Shown in pieces: positions 14,239 through 21,978 of a DNA stretch of 22,767 nucleotides. Both the position numbers and the translations under genes were made by a program. This stretch comes from a virus, in IMG/VR virus record IMGVR_UViG_3300046323_000103, positions 1-22,767 of that record; one strand, 5' to 3'. The stretch's first letter is position 1. Each line of letters opens with the position of its first letter. Below the pieces are notes generated by a model. The model worked only from the letters and a program-made list of their open reading frames with translations. It made no database searches and was not told the origin of the DNA.

Positions 14239-15126
14239 ATGTCATATATAGGCTACTCGGGCGCAACCGCAAATATCCAAAAACTGGACACTCTGGTGTT
14301 TTCTCCGGGCGCGGACTACTATACCCGAGTAAATGGTACGTTGATATCTATTAACTCAGCGTCATCCGTAATTATTTCGGTTGGCGGGGTTATACTAGAG
14401 CCGTTTACTGATTATAATGTTGTGTCTTCTAGAATCTACTTCGCCCAAGACCCTACACCAGGACTATCGTTCTTTGGTATCTCATTGGGTAAATCTATCG
14501 ACATTGGCGTACCTAGTGATAACTCTGTTACAAATTCAAAAATAGCCGGTCCGGTCTCAATCGCCAAGGGCGGTACTGGGGCTTCTACGGCAGACTCTGC
14601 GCTATCCTCGCTGGGTGGCGGTAGCGTGGGTATTTCAGTATTCAAATCACCCGACGCTACGGCCATTAGAACCCAGTTGAACTTGGGTTCGGCGGCGATA
14701 AAGAACGCAGGTACACTGGCTAATAATGTATTACTTTTGGCGGATAATAATAAACTTCCTGTACTTGATGGTTCTAACCTAACTAACCTCCCAGTTATAG
14801 GCGGTGGCGGAACGGGTAGTATCGGTGTTGGTCAGACATGGGTAAGCGTACTGGGTTCTAGAAACCTAGGAACTTCTTACTACAACGCCAGCGCACAACC
14901 AATTATGGTATCAGTATCGGGATCGGGCTCTAGCACCTCTTCCCCAGGAACAATTCAAGCCACTTGTAATGGCGTAGTCGTGGGTCAGGCTTTTACTAGC
15001 GTTTACTCGGGTACTTGGACGGCGGCTCGCGGGTTTGTATCCTTTATAGTTCCTCCGGCGGGTAGTTACTCGGTTTCAGAAATAGGCGCGGGTTCGACCG
15101 TAACCGTTTGGTCTGAGCTTAGATAA
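14239..15126 (+). CDS. Tail fibre protein, GGTGAST-type
   Basis: The product has 295 residues. The N-terminal ~90 residues form a beta-rich attachment domain (TLVFSPGADYYTRVNGTLIS, VGGVILEPFTDYNVVSSRIY) seen in T4-like aquatic phages. ITN-like linkers follow, with SIAKGGTGASTADSALSSLG at ~107-126, a hallmark of phage tail fibres. The segment DGSNLTNLP comes next, and a C-terminal domain of about 100 residues begins at GVGQTWVSVLGSRNLGTSYY, another recurrent fibre-tip module. There is no beta-helix here, so this fibre is built differently from the three upstream. The ribosome site is weak (GAAAGAAC). The small gene that follows is probably its partner or chaperone. Confidence 0.8.
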   Translation: MSYIGYSGATANIQKLDTLVFSPGADYYTRVNGTLISINSASSVIISVGGVILEPFTDYNVVSSRIYFAQDPTPGLSFFGISLGKSIDIGVPSDNSVTNSKIAGPVSIAKGGTGASTADSALSSLGGGSVGISVFKSPDATAIRTQLNLGSAAIKNAGTLANNVLLLADNNKLPVLDGSNLTNLPVIGGGGTGSIGVGQTWVSVLGSRNLGTSYYNASAQPIMVSVSGSGSSTSSPGTIQATCNGVVVGQAFTSVYSGTWTAARGFVSFIVPPAGSYSVSEIGAGSTVTVWSELR

Positions 15127-15138
15127 AGGAAATTGGTA

Positions 15139-15438
15139 ATGCCACATTTTAAAGATACAGAAAACAAATTACACTTTTTATCTGAAGAGGATATTGAGTT
15201 TGGAGCCGAGAAGTTTTTACCCCTAGGTTCTAAAAAGATAAAAGACTCAGAAGTTAAAAAACTTCAAGCCACAGAAATTATACCTGATACTTCAGTACAG
15301 GCTCAAATTGCAGAAATTGAAGCATCCATTACACCTCGTCGCATAAGGGAGGCGTTAATCTCCACGGCGGGTAAGAATTGGCTCAAGGCTGCGAACGATA
15401 AAATTGACGCGATTAGAAAAACCGTAGACGCTAACTAA
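15139..15438 (+). CDS. Small tail-fibre-associated protein (assembly-chaperone-like)
   Basis: The product has 99 residues from the ATG at 15139. AAAGGA at 15125-15130 fixes this start; an in-frame TTG six bases upstream is not needed. The protein has the layout of small proteins coded directly after phage tail fibres: an N-terminal FKDTENKLHFL beta hairpin, a middle of charged residues, and a helical C-terminal part with AQIAEIEASITPRRIREALI followed by a segment ending KIDAIRKTV. The ITPRRxREAL motif is very common in such proteins and is often annotated as fibre assembly or tail accessory. The chaperone role is inferred from position and motif. The next gene begins 10 nt downstream. Confidence 0.65.
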   Translation: MPHFKDTENKLHFLSEEDIEFGAEKFLPLGSKKIKDSEVKKLQATEIIPDTSVQAQIAEIEASITPRRIREALISTAGKNWLKAANDKIDAIRKTVDAN

Positions 15439-15448
15439 AGGTTGAATA

Positions 15449-17038
15449 ATGTTAAAAGACGCATTTTCAACGCTCAGTTCTGTTGTCGGGGCATCCGTAA
15501 AGGGCGCAGTCTCCGACTACACACCCACGGCGGCAAATATGGGTGGCGCGTTTACTCGTATTGCACAGCAAGGGATTGCAAACCTTTCCTATAGATCTCC
15601 AATCTTGGCTGACGTTGCGGCCACGATGCTTCACTCGTTTCAGAGCGAGTTGATACACCGGGATAAGGTCAGGAGTCATGTTTCGTCGGAAGATTCCAAC
15701 GCGCTCAGAGCAGCCGTTACGGAAAAACTTGGACCCGATACGTCTAAAGAAAAAGTAGACGCTGCGATGACTAAGGTCATTGATAAGATGAGCAAGATAG
15801 TTGACGCCGAGGGTATGGAAGCGGCCAAGAAGTCTGATGTCTTTAAAGAGTTTGGTGAGTATTTTAAAAACTTTAAAAAGCCTCTAGAACAGCCTCAGAC
15901 GCAGCAGAGCGGAGGTTCTAGCGACGCTGAGGGTACGCTGGGTAGGATTGATGTAAACACGTCTAAAACCGCGCAATTGCTTGCAGAAATGGTTCCAGAG
16001 GGTGGAATACCCGGAGCGCCATCACAACACCCCGAATACCCGCATGTTCCTGGGCCAACACCTAACCCTGGCTCATTTATCGACCCTATGACCGGGTTGC
16101 CTTCTATTAAGGCAGCAGTCGGGTCTATTGGCGGAACGTTCTTGGGTAAGGTTTTTGATGACGCGGTTATCACAAAGTACGCAAACAAAACTAAGTCAAA
16201 ACTGTTTGGCGTAGAGGATGATTCAGAGGATATTCTTAAGAAGCCCGAAGCCGCTAAACCTGAACCCGTAGTTACGCCTAAACGCGCCGAGGCTTCAAAA
16301 GAACGCCAGACCGAGAATATTCAAGAAATATTAAAAGGTATTTCTTTAGACCTTAGTAAACCAGCGTTGCCAGAGAGCTTTGCACCAATTGTTTCAGGTG
16401 CTACTCCATCGGTAGAGAGCTTGAATGAGGCAAATTCTAGGGATACTAAACGCGCATCATCAGCGAATAACTTACTTGAACAAATTGTTGATCAGTTAAA
16501 GAAACTCAATGATAAAAAGTCTGACCCCGCTGCCGAAGGCTCTGGGTTGGGGCTTGAAGACGTTTTGAAGTCTAAGTCTAAAGTGCTCGGTAAAGTTGGT
16601 AATGCGGCTAAACTCGCGGCTCGGTTTGCGGGGCCGGCGGCGTTGGTTGCGTCAGCGGGTGCTGCGGGTTATGGGTTAGGTACTATGATGAACCCCCTTA
16701 TAGATAAGGGTATTACTGCGGCGTCTGGAGAGGAAAACTCCCTAGGAACTTGGTTGTATAACAAGACACATTCTGATGAGGGGTTAGAGGCAACTAAAAG
16801 CACCCCTCCAATAGCGGCGGCTAAGTCTAAGCAAATTGCAGAGATTGAGAAGATGCAGTCCAAGAAGGATGAAGCGTTGACAAAACAATCTAAACCAACA
16901 ACAAACCCAGTGGTATTAAATACACCCGTAGTTACAAATAATAACAGTACAACGGTAATTGCTACTGCGTCGGTTAGAAATCAAGAATCTACGTTTGAAC
17001 GAGTTCAGTTTCAAGATTTTTGGCGCAGGGTTGCTTAA
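15449..17038 (+). CDS. Unrecognised large protein, probably virion-associated
   Basis: The product has 529 residues and is not assigned to a family. It has no signal peptide. Residues 1-150 are helical and charged. A Pro/Gly-rich stretch at about 175-215 (GGIPGAPSQHPEYPHVPGPT) looks like a flexible linker. A second helical region contains NNLLEQIVDQLKKLNDKK (~345-362, likely coiled coil). Residues ~383-420 form an alanine/glycine-rich hydrophobic segment (AARFAGPAALVASAGAAGYG) that could insert in a membrane. The end has VTNNNSTTVIATASVRNQES then TFERVQFQDFWRRV. A flexible, helical, partly membrane-active protein near tail and neck genes could be an internal virion or tail-tip protein, or a tape-measure-like helper; this is inference. 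AAAGGT at 15437-15442 is the ribosome site. Confidence 0.6.
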   Translation: MLKDAFSTLSSVVGASVKGAVSDYTPTAANMGGAFTRIAQQGIANLSYRSPILADVAATMLHSFQSELIHRDKVRSHVSSEDSNALRAAVTEKLGPDTSKEKVDAAMTKVIDKMSKIVDAEGMEAAKKSDVFKEFGEYFKNFKKPLEQPQTQQSGGSSDAEGTLGRIDVNTSKTAQLLAEMVPEGGIPGAPSQHPEYPHVPGPTPNPGSFIDPMTGLPSIKAAVGSIGGTFLGKVFDDAVITKYANKTKSKLFGVEDDSEDILKKPEAAKPEPVVTPKRAEASKERQTENIQEILKGISLDLSKPALPESFAPIVSGATPSVESLNEANSRDTKRASSANNLLEQIVDQLKKLNDKKSDPAAEGSGLGLEDVLKSKSKVLGKVGNAAKLAARFAGPAALVASAGAAGYGLGTMMNPLIDKGITAASGEENSLGTWLYNKTHSDEGLEATKSTPPIAAAKSKQIAEIEKMQSKKDEALTKQSKPTTNPVVLNTPVVTNNNSTTVIATASVRNQESTFERVQFQDFWRRVA

Positions 17039-17057
17039 TTTTTTATAGAGGTTTCGG

Positions 17058-17435
17058 ATGAAGAAATTTTTCAAGACAGATTTAACTTTTATAGTTGAGT
17101 TGTTATCGGCAGTATCGTTTTTACTAATGGCGATTTCAATTCGAGTTTCTGAAGTTCTGTCTAATAATATGTCAAATTCAGACTTCTGGATGGTAGTATT
17201 TTTTATCTTATCTTGCCTCCAGTTCCTATCACTCAGAACCCAGTACAACCTCCAGATACTTAGGATTAGTATGGCATGGATTGCAGGGTCACTCTGGGTA
17301 TCACTCGGCCTAGGTTTAACTAATAATATGTTGTCTGTACCGATTATCATGATCGGCCTTTTTAATGTTTACGCCTTTGTAGAGCTTACTCGTAAGGCTA
17401 CGCCAAATTGGCAAAAATTCTTCCTAGCAAAATAA
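17058..17435 (+). CDS. Four-helix membrane protein, unknown function
   Basis: The product has 125 residues with a strong Shine-Dalgarno (AGAGGT at 17047-17052). Predicted membrane spans by eye are at about 9-27, 42-60, 68-88 and 90-110, with short polar loops and a basic N-terminus (MKKFFKT) and C-terminus. There is no recognisable family. It stands four bases upstream of gp13, and two further multi-span membrane proteins follow gp13. All may belong to one lysis or membrane-associated group that brackets gp13. A holin, antiholin or superinfection-exclusion role cannot be distinguished from sequence. Confidence 0.65.
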   Translation: MKKFFKTDLTFIVELLSAVSFLLMAISIRVSEVLSNNMSNSDFWMVVFFILSCLQFLSLRTQYNLQILRISMAWIAGSLWVSLGLGLTNNMLSVPIIMIGLFNVYAFVELTRKATPNWQKFFLAK

Positions 17436-17439
17436 TATC

Positions 17440-18396
17440 ATGTCAATACACTCAAGAGCAGAACTAATCCAGTACGCACTCCGTAAGCTGGGTTCGCCGG
17501 TCATAAAAATCGAAGTCGATATGACTCAGGTAGAAGACCGGGTTGATGAGGCGCTCCAATATTTTCAAGACTTCCACTATGATGGAACTGAACGAGTTTA
17601 CCTGAAACACGCTATTACCGGGTCTCAAATCAACGTCAATAACGCAGCAGGATTCACACCTGGTGAGTTTGTTGTTGGGACTTCGGGTGCTAAGTTTCAA
17701 ATCGCATCTATCGCGGGTAACGCTATTACGACAAAGGCCGTTTTTAAAGACTCATCCGTAAACGGAACATTTACCGTGGGTGAGGTATTGACGGGACAGA
17801 CTTCGGGTATCTCGGCTTTATTCGTAAGCAAAGTAACTGGGGATATTGAAAATGGGTATGTGCCTATTTCAGAAATGGTTACGGGTATTGTAAGAGCTAT
17901 TCCTTGGTGGCATGCTACGTCTAACTCAAACTATATGTTTGACCCCAAGTATCAGGTGATACTGTCGACGTTTCAAACGCTATCTAATTCTTCCCTAATC
18001 TATTACTCCCAGTTAATGAGTCATATCTCGTTAATGGACCAACTGCTTAGGCCAATTGACTCAGTTCGCTTTAACCGCAAGACTGGAAAAGTATTTTTAG
18101 ATTATGACTGGACTGATGCCGAGATTGGGTCATATTTGGTGTTTGAGTGTTATAGGATTCTAGACCCCGAAACCGTTACTTCAATCTACAACGACCGGAT
18201 GTTGAAGAAGTTAGTGACGGCTAAGATTAAGTTCCAATGGGCTAGCAATACATCTAAGTATGCTGGTATCCAGTTGCTCGGTGGCGTGACTATTGATGCT
18301 TCGGCTTTAATGTCACAAGCAGTTGCCGAGATTGATTCAGCCGAGACTGAAATTAGAGACTCATATGAGATTCCCGCAATCGGGTTCGTTGCGTGA
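17440..18396 (+). CDS. 13: Neck protein, T4 gp13-like
   Basis: The product has 318 residues (T4 gp13: 309). The N-terminus (SRAELIQYALRKLGSPVIKI, DMTQVEDRVDEALQYFQDFH and YDGTERVYLKH) is the conserved start of gp13 in distant T4 relatives. Gp13 and gp14 close the filled head at the neck and form the tail docking site. Residues ~61-133 contain two copies of an F(T)xGExxxG(x)TSGxxA unit (FTPGEFVVGTSGAKFQIAS and FTVGEVLTGQTSGISALFVS), an insertion-like beta module also known from other virion proteins. The rest (IPWWHATSNSNYMFDPKYQ, then YYSQLMSHISLMDQLL, and FECYRILDPE) is ordinary for the family. In T4, gp14 follows directly; here four genes intervene. Confidence 0.8.
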   Translation: MSIHSRAELIQYALRKLGSPVIKIEVDMTQVEDRVDEALQYFQDFHYDGTERVYLKHAITGSQINVNNAAGFTPGEFVVGTSGAKFQIASIAGNAITTKAVFKDSSVNGTFTVGEVLTGQTSGISALFVSKVTGDIENGYVPISEMVTGIVRAIPWWHATSNSNYMFDPKYQVILSTFQTLSNSSLIYYSQLMSHISLMDQLLRPIDSVRFNRKTGKVFLDYDWTDAEIGSYLVFECYRILDPETVTSIYNDRMLKKLVTAKIKFQWASNTSKYAGIQLLGGVTIDASALMSQAVAEIDSAETEIRDSYEIPAIGFVA

Positions 18397-18409
18397 AATT
18401 TGAATAATT

Positions 18410-18886
18410 ATGACACAAAATATCCAAACAAAACTACCTCGAGGATCCGATAGAAGATCTACAGATAGGAGAAATATTCGTAGACCTATTAAAAGCCGTT
18501 ATCGTATCGTTAGACTTTATGTGACAATATCCATAATACTGTCGATACTTTCAATACTATTTGAACCCGCTTCTATTCACGCCCAAGTCGTAGGGTCTGC
18601 TAATTTACCAATTGCGCTATTTTATACCGCGTTGGGTGTTGGGTTTGTTGCGTTGTTAGATATTTTTATCAACGATATTCTCCCTAATAAATACAGCTTT
18701 AAACAGGCATATCTTTATAGACATTTGATCTATATGAGTTTGTCGCTAATTTCGTTCTCGCTATCAGCAGGGCTTCTAATAACTTTCAGTGGGTCTATTC
18801 TTGTGGGTAGGTTGTGGTTGGATGGGGTTGTGGCTGCGACGGTTGCGGTTTTAGATATATTTGCAAGGCATAGGAATAAGACATGA
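18410..18886 (+). CDS. Arg-rich four-span membrane protein
   Basis: The product has 158 residues. A strongly basic N-terminal tail of about 35 residues (PRGSDRRSTDRRNIRRP) precedes likely membrane spans at ~36-53, 66-88, 105-126 and 131-150. The basic tail should stay in the cytoplasm. I recognise no family. Its stop codon overlaps the ATG of the next membrane-protein gene (ATGA at 18883), so the two are probably translated together. Position in front of a holin candidate and a lysozyme suggests a lysis role, perhaps regulator or accessory holin; this is inferred only. Confidence 0.6.
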   Translation: MTQNIQTKLPRGSDRRSTDRRNIRRPIKSRYRIVRLYVTISIILSILSILFEPASIHAQVVGSANLPIALFYTALGVGFVALLDIFINDILPNKYSFKQAYLYRHLIYMSLSLISFSLSAGLLITFSGSILVGRLWLDGVVAATVAVLDIFARHRNKT

Positions 18887-19296
18887 CTCTAAGGTACGTT
18901 CTGGTAATATTGAAAATGGTCATAGCGATGCTATGGCCTATTACTGTTTCTGCGGCAGTAGTCACGGGCGCAGTTGACCCATTTATCGGTATTACTGGGA
19001 TGCACGTTTTAGTGCTGAGTATTATCTCTACGCTCTCCGGCCTCACCGCGCTTACTATTAGGATTGATAGTGAGTTGAAGCAAGCCGAGAACAATACGTT
19101 ATCTAGACCTACGCTATTTGTATCGTCTCATATGCTAGGGTCTTGGCTTGCAGGGGTGCTCGCAGTTGCAGTTTCTCAGATTAACAATTTCTCCGTTTGG
19201 TCTCAAATATCCATTGTTATTGCAGCATCATTTTCGGGTGCAAAGTTTGTCGAGAAAATATCTGAATTTTATGTTGGTAAGGTTACTAAGGAATAA
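18883..19296 (+). CDS. Multi-span membrane protein, possible LydA-like holin
   Basis: The product has 137 residues with probable spans at ~5-30, 40-58, 78-98 and 107-120, and a short charged C-terminus (GKVTKE). The second half, MLGSWLAGVLAVAVSQINNF followed by SIVIAASFSGAKFVEKISEF, resembles holin superfamily III (LydA-type) proteins, which have a similar SxxAG and SGxxG arrangement. It overlaps the preceding gene by 4 nt, and the next gene starts three bases after its stop with AAGGA at 19288-19292. The holin call is tentative because the following gene is also a good candidate; one could be holin and the other antiholin. Confidence 0.45.
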   Translation: MTLRYVLVILKMVIAMLWPITVSAAVVTGAVDPFIGITGMHVLVLSIISTLSGLTALTIRIDSELKQAENNTLSRPTLFVSSHMLGSWLAGVLAVAVSQINNFSVWSQISIVIAASFSGAKFVEKISEFYVGKVTKE

Positions 19297-19299
19297 TTT

Positions 19300-19848
19300 A
19301 TGTTGACTATTTTAGCTGCTATCCTGGGTTTTGCAGGACCATTTATCCCCGAGTTGATTAAAATCTTCCGGTCTAAACAAGACAACGCACATGAGCTCGC
19401 GATGATGGAGTTACAGGCCAAGAACGCCGAGAAAGCACACTTGTATAAGGTTGAAGAGTTGAATTTGAATGCTGATATTAACGAAGCACAAATTATCCGT
19501 CAACCCCAGACATCGTTTGGTGTGCAGGTATTGGATGCGGCCAAAGATTGGCCCAAACTTATTGTTGTTCCTATATTTTACCTGTTCGCGCTCCTGGATT
19601 TTTTCACGGGTATGGTGCGCCCAGTAATCACGTATTCCGTTGTAGGGTTTTACTTCTTCTACAAGTGGGCGCTTTATGAGTTGGCTTTAAAGGGTGCGGA
19701 TGGGGTTTGGCAAGTTGCACTATCCACCTCTTGGGGTGAGTCTGACTGGGCGCTGCTTTTGTCTACAGTGTCTTACTGGTTTGGTTCGAGAATCGTGAAA
19801 AGTCAGTTCGGCGGTTCAGCTAATACAGGAAAACCCGGTGGCGGCTAA
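19300..19848 (+). CDS. Putative holin, 3TM (GTA-holin-like) family
   Basis: The product has 182 residues. An N-terminal hydrophobic helix (MLTILAAILGFAGPFIPELI) is followed by a soluble coiled-coil-like stretch (~26-66, rich in E, K, A and L). Three hydrophobic segments come next (~86-104, 108-130 and 149-163). The order and phrases such as FFTGMVRPVITYSVVGFYFF and a WFGSR near the C-terminus match the holin-of-3TMs family found in phages and gene transfer agents. The end is a Gly-rich tail. Directly next to a lysozyme gene, this protein is the most likely pore former that releases the enzyme across the inner membrane. Confidence 0.7.
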   Translation: MLTILAAILGFAGPFIPELIKIFRSKQDNAHELAMMELQAKNAEKAHLYKVEELNLNADINEAQIIRQPQTSFGVQVLDAAKDWPKLIVVPIFYLFALLDFFTGMVRPVITYSVVGFYFFYKWALYELALKGADGVWQVALSTSWGESDWALLLSTVSYWFGSRIVKSQFGGSANTGKPGGG

Positions 19849-19852
19849 TTAA

Positions 19853-20413
19853 ATGGTATTCACCAAAGCATTATCGGCTCTTAAAGAGCCCTTTAAACAA
19901 CAACCCGAAGCCGCAGTGCCTATGACTGCTTCGGGTGTTCGCCGTGTGCCGGATTTTATTGTTGCGATGCTTATTAAGTTTGAGGGTATGGCCAAGCGCG
20001 GCGCTGATGGGTTGATATATCCGTATCACGACGTGGTTGGGTTTCCTACTATTGGGGTGGGTCATTTGTTGTCTAGAGAAAAGTGGGAAGACTTATCAAA
20101 ATACCCACCTATTACCGAAGCAGAAGCGTATGCTCTTAAATATAAAGACTTAGACCGTTTTGCTGTAGGGGTTTGTTCCTTGGTAAAGTGTAATATAAAC
20201 GATAATGAGTTTGGCGCATTGGTAATGCTTGCGTTTAATATTGGCCTGGGTAATTTAAAGAACTCTACGCTTCTGAGGAAACTAAACCGTGGCGACTCTC
20301 GGGAAGAAGTTGGAGCCGAGTTTTTAAAGTGGGATAAAGCGCAGGGTCAAAAAATTAGAGGATTGACGATTCGCAGAACTTTGGAGATGAAGGTGTTTCT
20401 AACACCTTGTTAA
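19853..20413 (+). CDS. Endolysin, T4-type lysozyme (GH24)
   Basis: The product has 186 residues. It cleaves peptidoglycan glycan strands. Candidate catalytic residues are E44 (in IKFEGM), D60 (PYHD) and T66 (GFPTIGVGH). The Asp-Thr spacing equals that of T4 lysozyme (D20-T26), but the Glu-Asp distance is 16 residues instead of nine because of an added KRGADGLI loop. The helical C-terminal domain contains FGALVMLAFNIGLGNLKNST and FLKWDKAQGQKIRGLTIRRT, typical for GH24. Residues 1-30 form an extra N-terminal segment without a clear signal peptide, so export through the holin is likely. It lies four bases after the holin gene and one base before gp14. Confidence 0.85.
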   Translation: MVFTKALSALKEPFKQQPEAAVPMTASGVRRVPDFIVAMLIKFEGMAKRGADGLIYPYHDVVGFPTIGVGHLLSREKWEDLSKYPPITEAEAYALKYKDLDRFAVGVCSLVKCNINDNEFGALVMLAFNIGLGNLKNSTLLRKLNRGDSREEVGAEFLKWDKAQGQKIRGLTIRRTLEMKVFLTPC

Positions 20414-20414
20414 A

Positions 20415-21176
20415 ATGGCAACAAATACATATTTTACGTCACATAATCAGGGTAACGAAGCAGAGAATAATCTCTACGAAGGGATGATAATTGAGTCAAT
20501 CCAGATGACGGGTCAAGACTATTACTATATTCCTCGTGAGTTATCGGATAGGTTTGATCAATTGTTTGGGGAAGATGTTTTGTCCTCATTCAATAATCAC
20601 GCGGTTATTGAGATGTGGCTTGAAAACTTCACTGGTTATGGTGGAGAATCTGAGATGCTGTCGAAATTCGGCCTAGAAACCCGCGACACTGCGTCATTTA
20701 TTGTATCCCGTAAACGTTTTGCCGAAGTCGTAGTTCCAATTATGCCAGCTGGTAGAAACGAAAACGTCAAGTGGAGGCCTTGTGAGGGTGACTTGATTTA
20801 TATCCCTTTTTCGCAATCGTTGATGGAAATTAAATTTGTTGAAGATGAGTATCCTGGGTTCTACCAGTTAAAGAAAAAGTATGTATGGGCTTTGCGTTGC
20901 GAACTTGTACAGATGAATAATGATAAATTCAACACCGGTATTCCAGAGGTTGACGATACGTTTGGTCAGAATATAAATCGGTTAAATAATACAATTCAAC
21001 TTGAAGATGGCTCTACGTTGCAGTGGGAAGACGGCGGGTCTGTTATCAACGATGAGTACGAAGTTTCCGCCCCTTATAACGACTTGATTGGGTATGGGGA
21101 GAATGAGGTTATCAAGAAAGAATTTATGGATATTATGGACTTCAGTTCCTCAGACCCTTTTAATGAACGGTTTTAA
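20415..21176 (+). CDS. 14: Neck protein, T4 gp14-like
   Basis: The product has 253 residues (T4 gp14: 256). The region IIESIQMTGQDYYYIPRELS corresponds to [20 protein letters not shown] in T4 gp14. FGEDVLSSF, FTGYGGESEMLSKFGLE and CEGDLIYIPFSQSLMEIKFV also line up with T4 in order, and FYQLKKKYVW matches the FYQL site. With gp13 it completes the head neck after packaging and provides the connector for the tail. The ATG is one base after the lysozyme stop, an unusual neighbour for a neck gene. There is no obvious strong ribosome site, so coupling to the upstream gene is likely. Confidence 0.85.
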   Translation: MATNTYFTSHNQGNEAENNLYEGMIIESIQMTGQDYYYIPRELSDRFDQLFGEDVLSSFNNHAVIEMWLENFTGYGGESEMLSKFGLETRDTASFIVSRKRFAEVVVPIMPAGRNENVKWRPCEGDLIYIPFSQSLMEIKFVEDEYPGFYQLKKKYVWALRCELVQMNNDKFNTGIPEVDDTFGQNINRLNNTIQLEDGSTLQWEDGGSVINDEYEVSAPYNDLIGYGENEVIKKEFMDIMDFSSSDPFNERF

Positions 21177-21180
21177 CTAA

Positions 21181-21978
21181 ATGCTTACCAAAACTCCTTG
21201 GTACCACGGAACTACCCGCAAAATGGTTGTCGGGTTTGCTGGCCTGTTTTCGAATATCTTTATTCAGACTAAAAACGCCCAAGGCGTTACAAAGAAGATC
21301 GTAAACGTTCCGTTGGCTTATGCTAATAAAGAGAAGTTTATCGTTCGCCTACAACAAGACCCTGGGTTGAATGAGGATGTGCAGGTTTCGCTACCACGGA
21401 TGAGTTTTGAGATTGTTGGGTTTGAGTATGATTCAAACAGACAGATTAACAAAATTCAAAAGAGCAATCTCGTAAAGAACGATAAATCCGCGTATCAGTT
21501 TGCACCCGTTCCGTATAACCTAACCTTTAACCTCTATACGTTTACACGGACGCAAGAGGATAATTTGCAGATCCTGGAGCAGATTGTTCCGTACTTTACC
21601 CCAGACATGAATTTGTCTATTAAAGTTATGCAGAACCCAGATGTTGTTCAGGATTGTACATTGATAATGAATGACGTAAATATTGACGACCAGTATGATG
21701 GTGGGTTTGAGGATCGGCGGTATATTATTTCGACCTATACGTTCACGATGCAGATGAACTACTACGGGCCTATCCTGGGTACGTCAGACCCTGAGAACCA
21801 CTTTGAATCAGGCGCAGGAGTTTCGGTTATTAAGAAAGTAATCACCAACCTCAACCAGACTAAATATACGGCTACCGTAGACCCGTTTGCGGCCAATAGC
21901 ACCGATGTTCACCAAATCCTTGAGAGTTGGAGTGAACGGGGTGGGCCGGATGATTTTGATACTAATGTGACAATATGA
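21181..21978 (+). CDS. 15: Tail completion/sheath stabiliser, T4 gp15-like
   Basis: The product has 265 residues (T4 gp15: 272). Gp15 caps the head-proximal end of the tail tube and sheath and joins the tail to the neck. Conserved landmarks are GLFSNIFIQTKN (T4: DLFSNIQIKRQ), VPLAYANKEKFIVRL (VPITYASKEHFMMKL), LPRMSFEIVGFEYDSNRQIN (LPRINLHLVDFSYNAPFKTN), YNLTFNLYTFTRTQEDNLQI (IYELSIFTRYEDDMFQI) and EQIVPYFTPDMN. The C-terminus from VTNLNQTKYTATVDPF on is variable. It follows gp14 by four bases, and its stop overlaps the ATG of the small terminase (ATGA). Confidence 0.85.
   Translation: MLTKTPWYHGTTRKMVVGFAGLFSNIFIQTKNAQGVTKKIVNVPLAYANKEKFIVRLQQDPGLNEDVQVSLPRMSFEIVGFEYDSNRQINKIQKSNLVKNDKSAYQFAPVPYNLTFNLYTFTRTQEDNLQILEQIVPYFTPDMNLSIKVMQNPDVVQDCTLIMNDVNIDDQYDGGFEDRRYIISTYTFTMQMNYYGPILGTSDPENHFESGAGVSVIKKVITNLNQTKYTATVDPFAANSTDVHQILESWSERGGPDDFDTNVTI

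Noticed and set aside
16914-16922. ATTAAATA-like sequence within the 15449 gene (also near 7707)
   Set aside because: Within coding sequence and not followed by a start at the usual distance; treated as chance matches to the late-promoter core.
16916-17350. 144-codon minus-strand frame across the 15449/17058 gene boundary
   Set aside because: Antisense to two genes with good ribosome sites; composition looks like a reverse-frame artefact.
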